DNA from: an uncultured Gemmata sp.
GTDB taxonomy: Bacteria; Planctomycetota; Planctomycetia; Gemmatales; Gemmataceae
Reading direction: 5' to 3'
NCBI GenBank assembly: GCA_937924775.1
Contig: CALDUT010000006.1
Location: forward strand, 62,001-126,000
Length of the DNA stretch: 64,000 nt
In this document: one piece after another, positions 38,038-45,301 of the stretch
How positions within the stretch are numbered: the first letter of the stretch is position 1
Layout: the number at the start of each line of letters is the position of its first letter
Translations under genes and position numbers: made by a program
The notes under the pieces: generated by a model
The model's database searches: none
Seen by the model: only the letters and a program-made list of their open reading frames with translations
Told to the model about the DNA's origin: nothing

Positions 38038-38553
38038 ATGCGGGCCATCGTCGTTTTCGCTGCGCTACTGACGCTGACCCCGATGGCCTGGGGGCAGCAA
38101 GCCTCGTATACCTCGAAAGAGGGGCACTACCGGATTCGCTTCCCCGGCCAGCCGAAAGTCAGTGAGCAAACCGTCCAGACGGCCTTGGGTGAACTGAACG
38201 TAATGATCGCGACCTACGCGACCTCCGACGGCAACATCCTGATGGTGAGTTATACCGACTACCCCGCGGAAGCCGTCCAGTCGGCCAAAGTCGCGGCACT
38301 GTTCGACGAAATCCGCGACCGCCTGAAAAGTTCCGAGGGCAAAATCGCCCCTGGCGAGAAGGAATTGACCATCGGACCAGAACACCATCCGGGCCGCGAA
38401 TTTGTGATTGAGAAGGGCCGGCAACGGATCAAATACCAGTTGATTCTCCGCGGCCAGCGTTTGTATCAGCTCGCGGCAATCGGCAGCGCAGACTTCCTCA
38501 AAGGCCGCGACGCCACCGCTTTCTTCAAAACCTTCGAACTGATCAACCCCTGA
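38038..38553 (+). CDS. Small exported protein, second of three tandem paralogues
   Basis: A 171-aa product with a signal peptide (IVVFAALLTLTPMAWGQQ). The mature domain repeats the plan of its neighbours: YRIRFPGQPKVSEQ, MVSYTDYPAE, HHPGREFVIEKG and RLYQLAAIGSADFLKG, ending in AFFKTFELI. Identity to the first gene is low, but the order and spacing of the blocks is kept, so old duplications are likely. It begins 10 bases after the first gene with GAGGAAACC as ribosome site. Function unknown; location is probably outside the inner membrane. Confidence 0.85.
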   Translation: MRAIVVFAALLTLTPMAWGQQASYTSKEGHYRIRFPGQPKVSEQTVQTALGELNVMIATYATSDGNILMVSYTDYPAEAVQSAKVAALFDEIRDRLKSSEGKIAPGEKELTIGPEHHPGREFVIEKGRQRIKYQLILRGQRLYQLAAIGSADFLKGRDATAFFKTFELINP

Positions 38554-38574
38554 ACACTCTGCCTGGAGTCACCG

Positions 38575-39096
38575 ATGCGAACGATTGTCGCCATCCTGAT
38601 TCTTACCGCCGGTGCTGCGTCACTGAGCGCCCAACCGACCACCCCAGCGGAATTGATGAAAGCCGGAAAGTTCACCGTCAAGTTTCCTGGCGAAGCAAAA
38701 GCCGAAGTACGAACCGCCGGGGGGCTGACCGTCCACATCGCCTTCGCCGACTACGACAAGGGCAAAGGCGGATTCATGGTGGTGTACTCCGACCTGCCCG
38801 CGGACAAAGTCAAAGCCGCCACCGCCGACCAGATCCTCGAAAGCGGCATCACCGGCCTCAAGGAGAATTTCCGCGCCACAGTGAACGAAGCCACTCCCGC
38901 CGAACAAGGAACCAAGAAATACCCGGCACGACTGATCAAGGCCCAGAAGGACGGACAAGCCGACTGGGCCATGCAGGGCAAACTGGTGTTGGTGGGCAAC
39001 CGCTTGTACCAGGTTTTCGTTTATGGCACGAAAGACTTCGTCGCCACCAGCGCCGAAGCCCAGCAATTTATCGATTCCTTCGACATCACAGAATGA
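38575..39096 (+). CDS. Small exported protein, third of three tandem paralogues
   Basis: A 173-aa product with a signal peptide (VAILILTAGAASLSAQP). The same blocks occur: FTVKFPGEAKAEVRT, MVVYSDLPADKVKA, YPARLIKAQKDG and RLYQVFVYGTKDFVATSAEA, ending in IDSFDITE. It starts 21 bases after the second gene behind TGGAGTCACCG. The repeated architecture across three adjacent genes argues for functional divergence after duplication rather than decay. No catalytic residue pattern is conserved in all three that I can name. Confidence 0.85.
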   Translation: MRTIVAILILTAGAASLSAQPTTPAELMKAGKFTVKFPGEAKAEVRTAGGLTVHIAFADYDKGKGGFMVVYSDLPADKVKAATADQILESGITGLKENFRATVNEATPAEQGTKKYPARLIKAQKDGQADWAMQGKLVLVGNRLYQVFVYGTKDFVATSAEAQQFIDSFDITE

Positions 39097-39442
39097 ACCA
39101 GTGATTCTTGGAGACGAACTTGCCCACTCGGATAACACGAAACTTCTGTGGCACGCAACTTCTGCCGCCAAGCGCAAACACCAAAAGCCAACACAACCCA
39201 AAAGCTCATCACCAACGGCTACCCGGGTTTAGACCGTGGGGCGAACCTCACTAACACGGTGGCAGGAACTTTTCCCAGCCACCGGCGAACTTCACCTACC
39301 GCAGGAGTGTCCAACTTCGTAGTATAATTGGCAGTTGAGGAGAGGTCCACCGATCCAACCTCCTCAGCCACAATCGCCAACTGAATCCGCCACGTGGGAC
39401 CAATTCCTCCGCGGCGGCAACAACCAACCTGTCGCGGATGAT
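39097..39442. other. Intergenic stretch before tRNA-Pro
   Basis: No coding frame or repeat stands out. The tRNA promoter should lie here; TTGGCAGTTGAG and later elements near 39320-39350 are weak candidates only. Confidence 0.4.
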
Positions 39443-39517
39443 CGGGGCGTAGCGCAGCCTGGTTAGCGCGCCTGCCTTGGGAGCAGGAGGTCGTGGGTTC
39501 AAATCCCGCCGCCCCGA
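39443..39517 (+). tRNA. tRNA-Pro (anticodon UGG)
   Basis: A full cloverleaf can be drawn. Acceptor CGGGGCG pairs with CGCCCCG, the D arm contains AGCCTGGTTAGC, and the anticodon stem CCTGC/GCAGG holds the loop CTTGGGA with anticodon TGG. The T arm is GTGGG-TTCAAAT-CCCGC, and the discriminator base is A. The CCA end is not encoded. Proline identity agrees with UGG and with the CGGGG acceptor. Confidence 0.96.
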
Positions 39518-39528
39518 CTCGATCTCAC

Positions 39529-39571
39529 AAAAAACCTCCAGCCAGAACGTCTAAGAACACTCTGGTTGGAG
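39529..39571. terminator. Hairpin after tRNA-Pro, best read as a minus-strand terminator
   Basis: CTCCAGCCAGA at 39536-39546 pairs with TCTGGTTGGAG at 39561-39571 with one G-T. On the minus strand the hairpin is followed by GGTTTTTT, the form of a rho-independent terminator. On the plus strand there is no T run, though it may still end the tRNA transcript. Confidence 0.55.
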
Positions 39572-39807
39572 TTGCTAGCCTCCGCGAGCGTCGGGAAACT
39601 GACTCCATCTCCCGAGAACCGATTTCATAAGTTCAACAAGCCTGCCAGCCGGGCAGACCAGAGCTTCCGCACTGCAGCACCGTCTGAGCGCGGTTGATCC
39701 TTGCCGGTTGAGAAAATGCGAACTCCGCTTGGCCGCAACAGGTCCGCAGTTGCAACAGAAGGGGCTAGCTCATCATCATCAGTGGACCGAATCACGCAGC
39801 GGTGCCC

Positions 39808-39854
39808 TTGACAACTTCCAGAGACACGACTATCGTTAATCGTAGATGAACGAT
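39808..39854 (+). promoter_or_regulatory. Promoter and probable ArsR operator of the ars operon
   Basis: TTGACA at 39808-39813 and TATCGT at 39831-39836 are separated by 17 bases, a good sigma70-like promoter. The inverted repeat ATCGTT (39832-39837) and AACGAT (39849-39854) overlaps the -10 box, where an ArsR repressor would block transcription. The arsR start is 17 bases downstream. Confidence 0.6.
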
Positions 39855-39870
39855 TGCACGGTCAACACCC

Positions 39871-40200
39871 ATGCGAACCAAACGGTGTATCTACGACAAC
39901 GACCTCAGCGCTCAGCCCTTGCCCGACACTCAGAAGCAGGACCAGGAGCTGGCGAAGTTGGCGTGGGCCCTCGCCCATCCAGCGAGGATTCGCATCTTGC
40001 GTATCCTGCTGGCCCGGAAAGCGTGCATCTGCGGAGAGCTTGTCGATCAGATGACGCTCGCACAGTCCACTGTGTCCCAACACCTTAAGATACTCAAGGA
40101 GTCAGGCCTCATTGTTGGCGAGATCGACGGCCCCAAAGTTTGCTACGGCGTCAACCCTGTTATCCTCGCCAAACTCAAAGAGTTGGTGGGTTCGTTGTAA
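39871..40200 (+). CDS. arsR: ArsR-family metalloregulatory repressor
   Basis: A 109-aa winged-helix repressor. Residues about 28-95 form the ArsR/SmtB domain (WALAHPARIRILRILL, then TLAQSTVSQHLKILKESGLI as recognition helices). Cysteines 52 and 54 in ACICGELV sit where the arsenite-binding ELCVCDL motif of ArsR lies, so it should release DNA when As(III) or Sb(III) binds. It is the first gene of the ars operon and likely represses it through the inverted repeat at the promoter just upstream. The first 20 residues are less conserved; another start inside cannot be excluded. Confidence 0.92.
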   Translation: MRTKRCIYDNDLSAQPLPDTQKQDQELAKLAWALAHPARIRILRILLARKACICGELVDQMTLAQSTVSQHLKILKESGLIVGEIDGPKVCYGVNPVILAKLKELVGSL

Positions 40201-40281
40201 CAGTATTTTTGTTGAGATCTTATCGCAAATCGACGATGGACGATAAATCCCTCTGGACCTCTGTGACTGAAAGGAACAGAC

Positions 40282-40641
40282 ATGACTCAGCTGCAAATCT
40301 TCGACCGACCAATGTGCTGCTCAACGGGCGTGTGCGGCCCGAGTGTTGATCCGGTGTTGGCGCGCTTCGCCGCGGACCTGGAATGGCTCAAGTCGGTGGG
40401 CGTAACCGTTGAGCGATACAACCTGGCCCACCAGCCTGCTGCGTTCATGGGGCATGACGACGTGAAGGCCGCACTGATGAGTGAAAACGTCGCCTGCTTA
40501 CCGCTTTTCCGCATCAACGGTCAGATTGTCTTCAAGGGCAAATACCCGTCACGGTCGATGCTGGCCCGCTGGTGCGGCGTCAACTCAACTCCCTTGCCTG
40601 TCGCTGAATCGTCCTGCTGCGACCCAAGCGGCAGTTGCTGA
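40282..40641 (+). CDS. arsD: Arsenite metallochaperone ArsD
   Basis: A 119-aa protein, the usual ArsD length. Cysteines 12, 13 and 18 in PMCCSTGVCGPSVD match the three residues that bind As(III) in the known chaperone. PLFRINGQIVFKGKYP is the conserved C-terminal half. A CC and a final C at the tail (SSCCDPSGSC) provide the additional thiols seen in some ArsD proteins. ArsD hands arsenite to ArsA. It begins with AAAGGAACAGAC before the ATG and is followed by arsA after only 6 bases. Confidence 0.93.
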   Translation: MTQLQIFDRPMCCSTGVCGPSVDPVLARFAADLEWLKSVGVTVERYNLAHQPAAFMGHDDVKAALMSENVACLPLFRINGQIVFKGKYPSRSMLARWCGVNSTPLPVAESSCCDPSGSC

Positions 40642-40647
40642 GGAAGG

Positions 40648-42585
40648 ATGCGAATCATGGACTTTGTCGACCGGCCGACACGGAACATCTTCTTCACCGG
40701 CAAGGGTGGTGTGGGCAAGACCTCCTTGGCTTGTACCACCGCGATCACACTGGCCGACCGAGGCCAGAAGGTGTTGCTTGTCAGCACCGATCCGGCTAGC
40801 AACTTGGACGAGGTGCTGGGGACGGCCCTGACTCACCGGCCGACGCCAGTTCCTAGCGTACCGAACCTGTGGGCTCTGAACATCAACCCGGCAACGGCGG
40901 CACGGGACTTCCGCGAGCGAATGCTTGCCCCTTACCGAGGCGTGCTGCCTGAAGCGGCATTGGTCAGCATGGAGGAACAGTTCTCCGGCTCGTGCACCGT
41001 GGAGATTGCCGCGTTTGACCAATTCTCCCGGTTGCTTGGAGACTGCCAGTCTACGGCCGACTTCGATCACGTGGTGTTCGACACAGCGCCAACAGGGCAT
41101 ACACTCCGGCTGCTGTCGTTGCCCAGAGCCTGGGACGGCTTCCTGCAAGCGAATACTACCGGCACGTCCTGCTTGGGACCGCTGGCCGGCCTCCAAGCTC
41201 AGCAACAGCTCTACCAGAACACGGTCCAAGCGCTGACCGACCCCGACACCACCACCCTCATCCTGGTCAGCCGCCCCGAATCGGCAGCATTGAACGAAGC
41301 GCAACGGACTAGCCAGGAGTTGGCCGCCCTAGGCGTGAACAACCAGCACCTGGTCATCAACGGTGTCTTCCAGGCCACCGACAAGGACGATCCGGTGGCA
41401 CAGGCACTGGAGAAGCAGGTCCAGGAGTCCCTCCGCCAAGTGCCGCAGAGATTTGCGCACCTGCCGTGTACTATCGTTCCGCTGGTCGCTCACGCCCTTC
41501 TAGGAGTGGATGCCCTCCGTGCGTTTGCGCAAAACCGGCCGGTCGAGCCTCCCTTCGAGCCGCGAATCGCCGTGCCGCAGCTTCCGACTCTGGCTGCACT
41601 GGTCGATGAACTGGCCCAGACCGAACGTGGCGTCATTCTGACGATGGGCAAAGGTGGTGTGGGTAAAACAACGGTGGCCGCCGCCATCGCCGTCGCCCTA
41701 GCCGAGCGCGGTTTCCCAGTTTATCTGACTACGACAGACCCAGCAGCCCACGTGGCTGCCACCATCGGCGGCGAACTGCCGAACTTGAAAGTCAGCCGCA
41801 TCGACCCCCGCACCGAGACTGCTGCCTACACAGCGGAGGTGATGGCCACGGCGGGGGCCTCGCTCGATGAGCAGGGTAAGTTGCTCCTGCAAGAGGATCT
41901 GCGCTCACCCTGCACGGAGGAAATCGCCGTCTTCCGAGCCTTCGCCCAGGCCGTGGCGGGGGGAAAGAACGGCTTCGTCGTGCTGGACACGGCCCCGACG
42001 GGCCACACAATCCTGCTACTGGACGCAGCACTGGCCTATCACCGCGAGGTCAGCCGGCATGCCAGTAGAATGCCCGAGTCGGTCGAGCAACTTCTGCCTC
42101 GGCTACGCGACCCAAACTTCACGCGCGTGCTGATTGTCACACTTCCCGAACCAACGCCAGTCCACGAAGCGGTCAGCTTGCAACAAGACCTTGTTCGCGC
42201 TGGCATCCGCCCATTCGCTTGGGTTATTAACCATTGCCTCACACCGCTGACCGTGTCGGACCCCGTGTTGCGTGCACGGCAGATGAGGGAAGCTGACTAT
42301 ATCCGCGAGGCGATGGAACAGGAAGCCCAGCGCGTGGTATTGATACCATGGCAGACGGAACCGCCTATGGGAGCGGATCGGCTCAGGAAGCTACTGACAG
42401 TGGTCCAGCAATCACCCGTCGTCGCTCAGAAACCCTCCACGGACGAAGGGATGGCGACCGCAGCTAACGAGTCCACGCAATCAGTTCGTGGGCGTCGAGA
42501 ACACCAGCCGCAGCCGGGTTGGTCAAAGCCTTCGCCGCTCGAACCATCCAGCGCTGGGTCGCGGCAGTCTGGTGAATTGAACTAA
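40648..42585 (+). CDS. arsA: Arsenite-transport ATPase ArsA (two nucleotide-binding halves)
   Basis: A 645-aa soluble ATPase with two homologous halves. Walker A GKGGVGKTS lies at 18-26 and GKGGVGKTT near 334-342. Each half has the switch motif DTAPTGHT. The metal-site cysteines are found in SCTVEIAAF and PCTEEIAVF. ArsA energises arsenite export and receives As(III) from ArsD. A roughly 50-residue polar C-terminal tail (about 595-645) goes beyond the normal end of the family and looks disordered. It is followed by a 47-codon frame and acr3, so ArsA here should work with an Acr3-type pump, an arrangement known from other bacteria. Confidence 0.95.
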   Translation: MRIMDFVDRPTRNIFFTGKGGVGKTSLACTTAITLADRGQKVLLVSTDPASNLDEVLGTALTHRPTPVPSVPNLWALNINPATAARDFRERMLAPYRGVLPEAALVSMEEQFSGSCTVEIAAFDQFSRLLGDCQSTADFDHVVFDTAPTGHTLRLLSLPRAWDGFLQANTTGTSCLGPLAGLQAQQQLYQNTVQALTDPDTTTLILVSRPESAALNEAQRTSQELAALGVNNQHLVINGVFQATDKDDPVAQALEKQVQESLRQVPQRFAHLPCTIVPLVAHALLGVDALRAFAQNRPVEPPFEPRIAVPQLPTLAALVDELAQTERGVILTMGKGGVGKTTVAAAIAVALAERGFPVYLTTTDPAAHVAATIGGELPNLKVSRIDPRTETAAYTAEVMATAGASLDEQGKLLLQEDLRSPCTEEIAVFRAFAQAVAGGKNGFVVLDTAPTGHTILLLDAALAYHREVSRHASRMPESVEQLLPRLRDPNFTRVLIVTLPEPTPVHEAVSLQQDLVRAGIRPFAWVINHCLTPLTVSDPVLRARQMREADYIREAMEQEAQRVVLIPWQTEPPMGADRLRKLLTVVQQSPVVAQKPSTDEGMATAANESTQSVRGRREHQPQPGWSKPSPLEPSSAGSRQSGELN

Positions 42586-42715
42586 TTTACATTATAGTTC
42601 CTCTGGGGCGTTGGCTACGACCTGTTTCGCCACGACTGCCAGTTGAGCCAATAGTTCGATGACACCGGAATCGATGCAGCCCTTGCCGCTGGGTCGAAGC
42701 GACGTCGGCGCATGA
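42586..42715. other. Spacer between arsA and the acr3 leader ORF
   Basis: Non-coding on the plus strand. A minus-strand frame ending at 42592 reads IDSGVIELLAQLAVVAKQVV, which has helical character but no plausible start, so it may be a gene remnant. Confidence 0.3.
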
Positions 42716-42859
42716 ATGCAAGCCCAGCGCAGGCAGCAGGAGAACATCTGGAACCCGAAGGATTTGCCCGAGGATGAGTTTCGCAAAGTCGGCGATCTCA
42801 TCGAGCCGACAACTAGGGACCGGCTCGCCAGGCTGACCGCTGAAGGAGAATTCCCATGA
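42716..42859 (+). CDS. Short ORF (47 aa) translationally coupled to acr3; possible gene remnant
   Basis: ATG at 42716 opens a 47-codon frame (ENIWNPKDLPEDEFRKVGDL then IEPTTRDRLARLTAEGEFP) that stops at TGA overlapping the acr3 ATG as ATGA. The composition is protein-like, charged and without membrane segment. It could be the C-terminal remnant of a lost ars gene that now couples translation of acr3, or a true small protein. No ribosome site is evident before the ATG. I cannot name the parent family. Confidence 0.35.
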   Translation: MQAQRRQQENIWNPKDLPEDEFRKVGDLIEPTTRDRLARLTAEGEFP

Positions 42860-43956
42860 GCAATACGGAGTTGGCGCCGCCGCAGGAGTCCACGGCCTCA
42901 GCCCCGGCGAAGCGGCTCAATTGGTTTGAGCGTTATCTGACTGTCTGGGTAGGGCTGTGTATGCTTGTTGGCGTGATCCTCGGTCGGTCGCTGCCTGGAC
43001 TCGTTGAGGATTTGCGCAGCCTGGAGTTCGGCACAGATAGCCACATCAATGCCCCGATCGCGGCGCTGATCTGGCTGATGATCGTTCCCATGATGATGAG
43101 GATTGACTTCTCGTCCCTGCTGGGAGTAACACGTCGTCCGCGTGGGCTTTTGGTGACGCTTTTCGTCAACTGGTTGGTGAAGCCCTTCAGCATGTTTCTT
43201 CTGGGATGGCTGTTCTTCCAAGGACTCTTCCTGCCCCTGATCGGCGAGGAGCTGGCCCGGCAGTACACGGCTGGGGTCATCATCCTGGCAGCAGCCCCCT
43301 GCACGGCAATGGTGTTTGTCTGGAGCTACCTGACCGACGGCGACCCCGCTTACACCCTGGTGCAAGTCGCCCTCAACGACCTTATCATGCTGGTGCTTTT
43401 TGCCCCCATCGTCGGTCTGCTAGTGGGAGTGTCTGGCCTGGCGGTGCCCGTCCAGGTCCTGTTGACGGCGGTAGCGGTGTTCATCGTTATTCCACTGACC
43501 GTGGGCGTCCTGACCCGTTCGGCACTGATCCGCACTCGAGGGCGGGCGTGGTTCGAGCAGACGTTCCTACCGCGTTTTCAACCGTTGGCGGTCACAGCGC
43601 TGCTGGCCACGCTGGTGCTGATCTTCGCCTTCCAGGCGGACAACATCCTGAACCACCCGCTGCACGTGGTCCTGATCGCGGTGCCCATCCTGATCCAAGT
43701 GTACTTCAACTCCTCCCTCACCTACGGCCTCATGTGGCTGCTGCGGGTACCGCACAACGTCGCTGCACCCGGGGCGTTGATCGGAGCGAGCAATTTCTTC
43801 GAGTTGGCGGTGGCGACCGCGATCGCCCTGTACGGCCCCGACTCTGGCGCGGCTCTGGCGACGGTGGTCGGTGTGCTCGTCGAGGTGCCTGTTATGTTAT
43901 CTGTTTGTGCCGCCTGTAACCGCACGCGCGGGTGGTTTGCGGCCGTCAGCGGATGA
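42856..43956 (+). CDS. acr3: Arsenite efflux permease, ACR3 family
   Basis: A 366-aa integral membrane protein with ten likely helices. The family hallmarks are visible: LIWLMIVPMMMRIDF, NWLVKPFSMFLLGWLF, the cysteine-containing AAPCTAMVFVWSYLTDGDPAYTL segment that is essential in ACR3, NDLIMLVLFAPI, and GAPGA-like APGALIGASNFFELAVATAIALYG. It exports As(III) as the membrane part of the operon, with ArsA as ATPase. GAAGGAG lies at good spacing before the ATG at 42856. The C-terminus is complete. A weak terminator follows at about 44054. Confidence 0.94.
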   Translation: MSNTELAPPQESTASAPAKRLNWFERYLTVWVGLCMLVGVILGRSLPGLVEDLRSLEFGTDSHINAPIAALIWLMIVPMMMRIDFSSLLGVTRRPRGLLVTLFVNWLVKPFSMFLLGWLFFQGLFLPLIGEELARQYTAGVIILAAAPCTAMVFVWSYLTDGDPAYTLVQVALNDLIMLVLFAPIVGLLVGVSGLAVPVQVLLTAVAVFIVIPLTVGVLTRSALIRTRGRAWFEQTFLPRFQPLAVTALLATLVLIFAFQADNILNHPLHVVLIAVPILIQVYFNSSLTYGLMWLLRVPHNVAAPGALIGASNFFELAVATAIALYGPDSGAALATVVGVLVEVPVMLSVCAACNRTRGWFAAVSG

Positions 43957-44449
43957 CCGCACCGACCGGGAGAATCGAAGCGGGATCTCCTCAACTCCAA
44001 CTTCTCGAAATGGCTCGGTTAGCAGCCTGGTCTATGACGTCCCTCATCCCTGCGCCGCCATAGCGCGGCTTTTTGCTGACCCAGAATGACGACCAGGAAA
44101 AGTTCATTAGCCCAAAGTTCATTAGCCGTCGGACCATGCCGACTGCTACCAAGCCGCTGACCCTACAACGACAGCCCGCGTGCCGCTTTTCGCACATCAG
44201 GGTCAGCCGCGCCGCGTGTGGCTGTGGCGACTGCGTTATGGGAGCAGCCCCGGTAGGTGTTCTTCACAAGGTGTTCTTCACAGACCAGTTCAACCTCGCC
44301 TGTTAACTTTGGGCAACAGGGTGATAACCGGGAGACACCAAAGGCTGGAAACAGGCCATGGCTTTTTGACAAACTCGGAATCTTGCTCTAGACTTTCGAT
44401 TTGCCGCCGCCGTATCCTGCCGATAGGTTCATACGCTCAGGGCCTTCGG
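43957..44449. other. Intergenic stretch with two short tandem duplications
   Basis: No secure gene. It holds a 15-base tandem pair (AAAGTTCATTAGCC at 44099 and 44114) and a 14-base exact tandem pair (AGGTGTTCTTCACA at 44255-44268 and 44269-44282). A plus frame from 44073 to 44306 contains CGCGDC and is protein-like only in part, so I do not call it a gene. Confidence 0.5.
44054..44074 (+). terminator. Probable terminator of the ars operon
   Basis: GCCGC and GCGGC with a 6-base loop are followed by TTTTTG. The stem is short (5 bp), but the site is 100 bases after acr3. Confidence 0.4.
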
Positions 44450-45301
44450 ATGGATCGTCGCACTTTCCTGCAAACCGCGGCTGCTGCAGTAGTGCCACTA
44501 ACGGCAGTCACGGCTTCCTATGGGCTGTTTGAAGCCCACTGGTTGCAAGTAGTCCGCATCCGTCGATCGCTGCCTCAGCTGCCGCCGTCGTTCCACGGTG
44601 TGAAAATCGCCTTTCTGGCCGATCTTCACCACGGTCCGTTCACCTCGCTCGAGTATGTGCGAGCTGTGGTGCGTACCACACTGGCCCTTCAACCTGATCT
44701 GATTGTGTTGGGTGGTGATTACGCACTGAAAGAGGCCCGGTATATTGGCCCCTGTTTCCAAGTGTTGGCCGCATTGGAGGCTCCGCTGGGCGTTTACGGA
44801 GTGCTGGGCAACCACGACTACTGGCACGGCTTGGCCGAGACCCGCGCTGGCTTCGCCGCGGCGAAGATCACCGAGCTGACGAATCGCGGCGTGTGGCTGA
44901 CCCGGGGCGGCTATCGGCTTCGGCTGGCCGGCGTGGATGATCTGTGGATGGGGCGGGTCGATGTGGCGGCTGCGATTGGCGATGCCACCGCACGCGACGT
45001 CTGTCTGTTGATCAGCCACAATCCCGATGTTGTGGAAACCCTCCGCGACGAGCGGGTGGGGCTGGTCCTCAGTGGGCACACGCACGGTGGGCAGGTGGTC
45101 TTCCCCACAGGGTATGCCCCGTTTGTCCCCAGCCGCTATGGGGCGAAATATCGGCATGGTTGGGTGCAGGGGCCGGTCGCCCCGGTGTATGTCACGCGCG
45201 GTCTGGGCTGTTCCGGTGTGCCGGTCCGCTACGGCAGTCGCCCGGAACTGACCCTGCTGACGCTGGAAAGCGAAGCCGTGACCCCGACTTCTATTTCTTG
45301 A
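44450..45301 (+). CDS. Tat-exported metallophosphoesterase
   Basis: A 283-aa protein. MDRRTFLQTAAAAVVPL is a Tat-type signal (RRxFL followed by a hydrophobic stretch). The calcineurin-like metal site is complete: ADLHHG, GGDYAL, GNHDYW, ISHNPD and GHTHGG, in the family order. It should hydrolyse phosphoesters or related bonds outside the cytoplasmic membrane; proteins of this subgroup (YkuE/YaeI-like) act on lipid-type substrates, but the substrate is not certain. The ATG at 44450 gives the signal peptide directly. Its last 11 bases overlap the convergent dehydrogenase gene. Confidence 0.9.
   Translation: MDRRTFLQTAAAAVVPLTAVTASYGLFEAHWLQVVRIRRSLPQLPPSFHGVKIAFLADLHHGPFTSLEYVRAVVRTTLALQPDLIVLGGDYALKEARYIGPCFQVLAALEAPLGVYGVLGNHDYWHGLAETRAGFAAAKITELTNRGVWLTRGGYRLRLAGVDDLWMGRVDVAAAIGDATARDVCLLISHNPDVVETLRDERVGLVLSGHTHGGQVVFPTGYAPFVPSRYGAKYRHGWVQGPVAPVYVTRGLGCSGVPVRYGSRPELTLLTLESEAVTPTSIS

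Noticed and set aside
44073-44306. 77-codon plus-strand frame containing CGCGDC
   Set aside because: It spans both tandem duplications and has no ribosome site; it looks like an accidental open frame in intergenic DNA.
39443-44449. A tRNA-borne genomic island with att repeats
   Set aside because: No second copy of the tRNA-Pro 3' end and no integrase gene were found in the window, so only the arrangement is reported.
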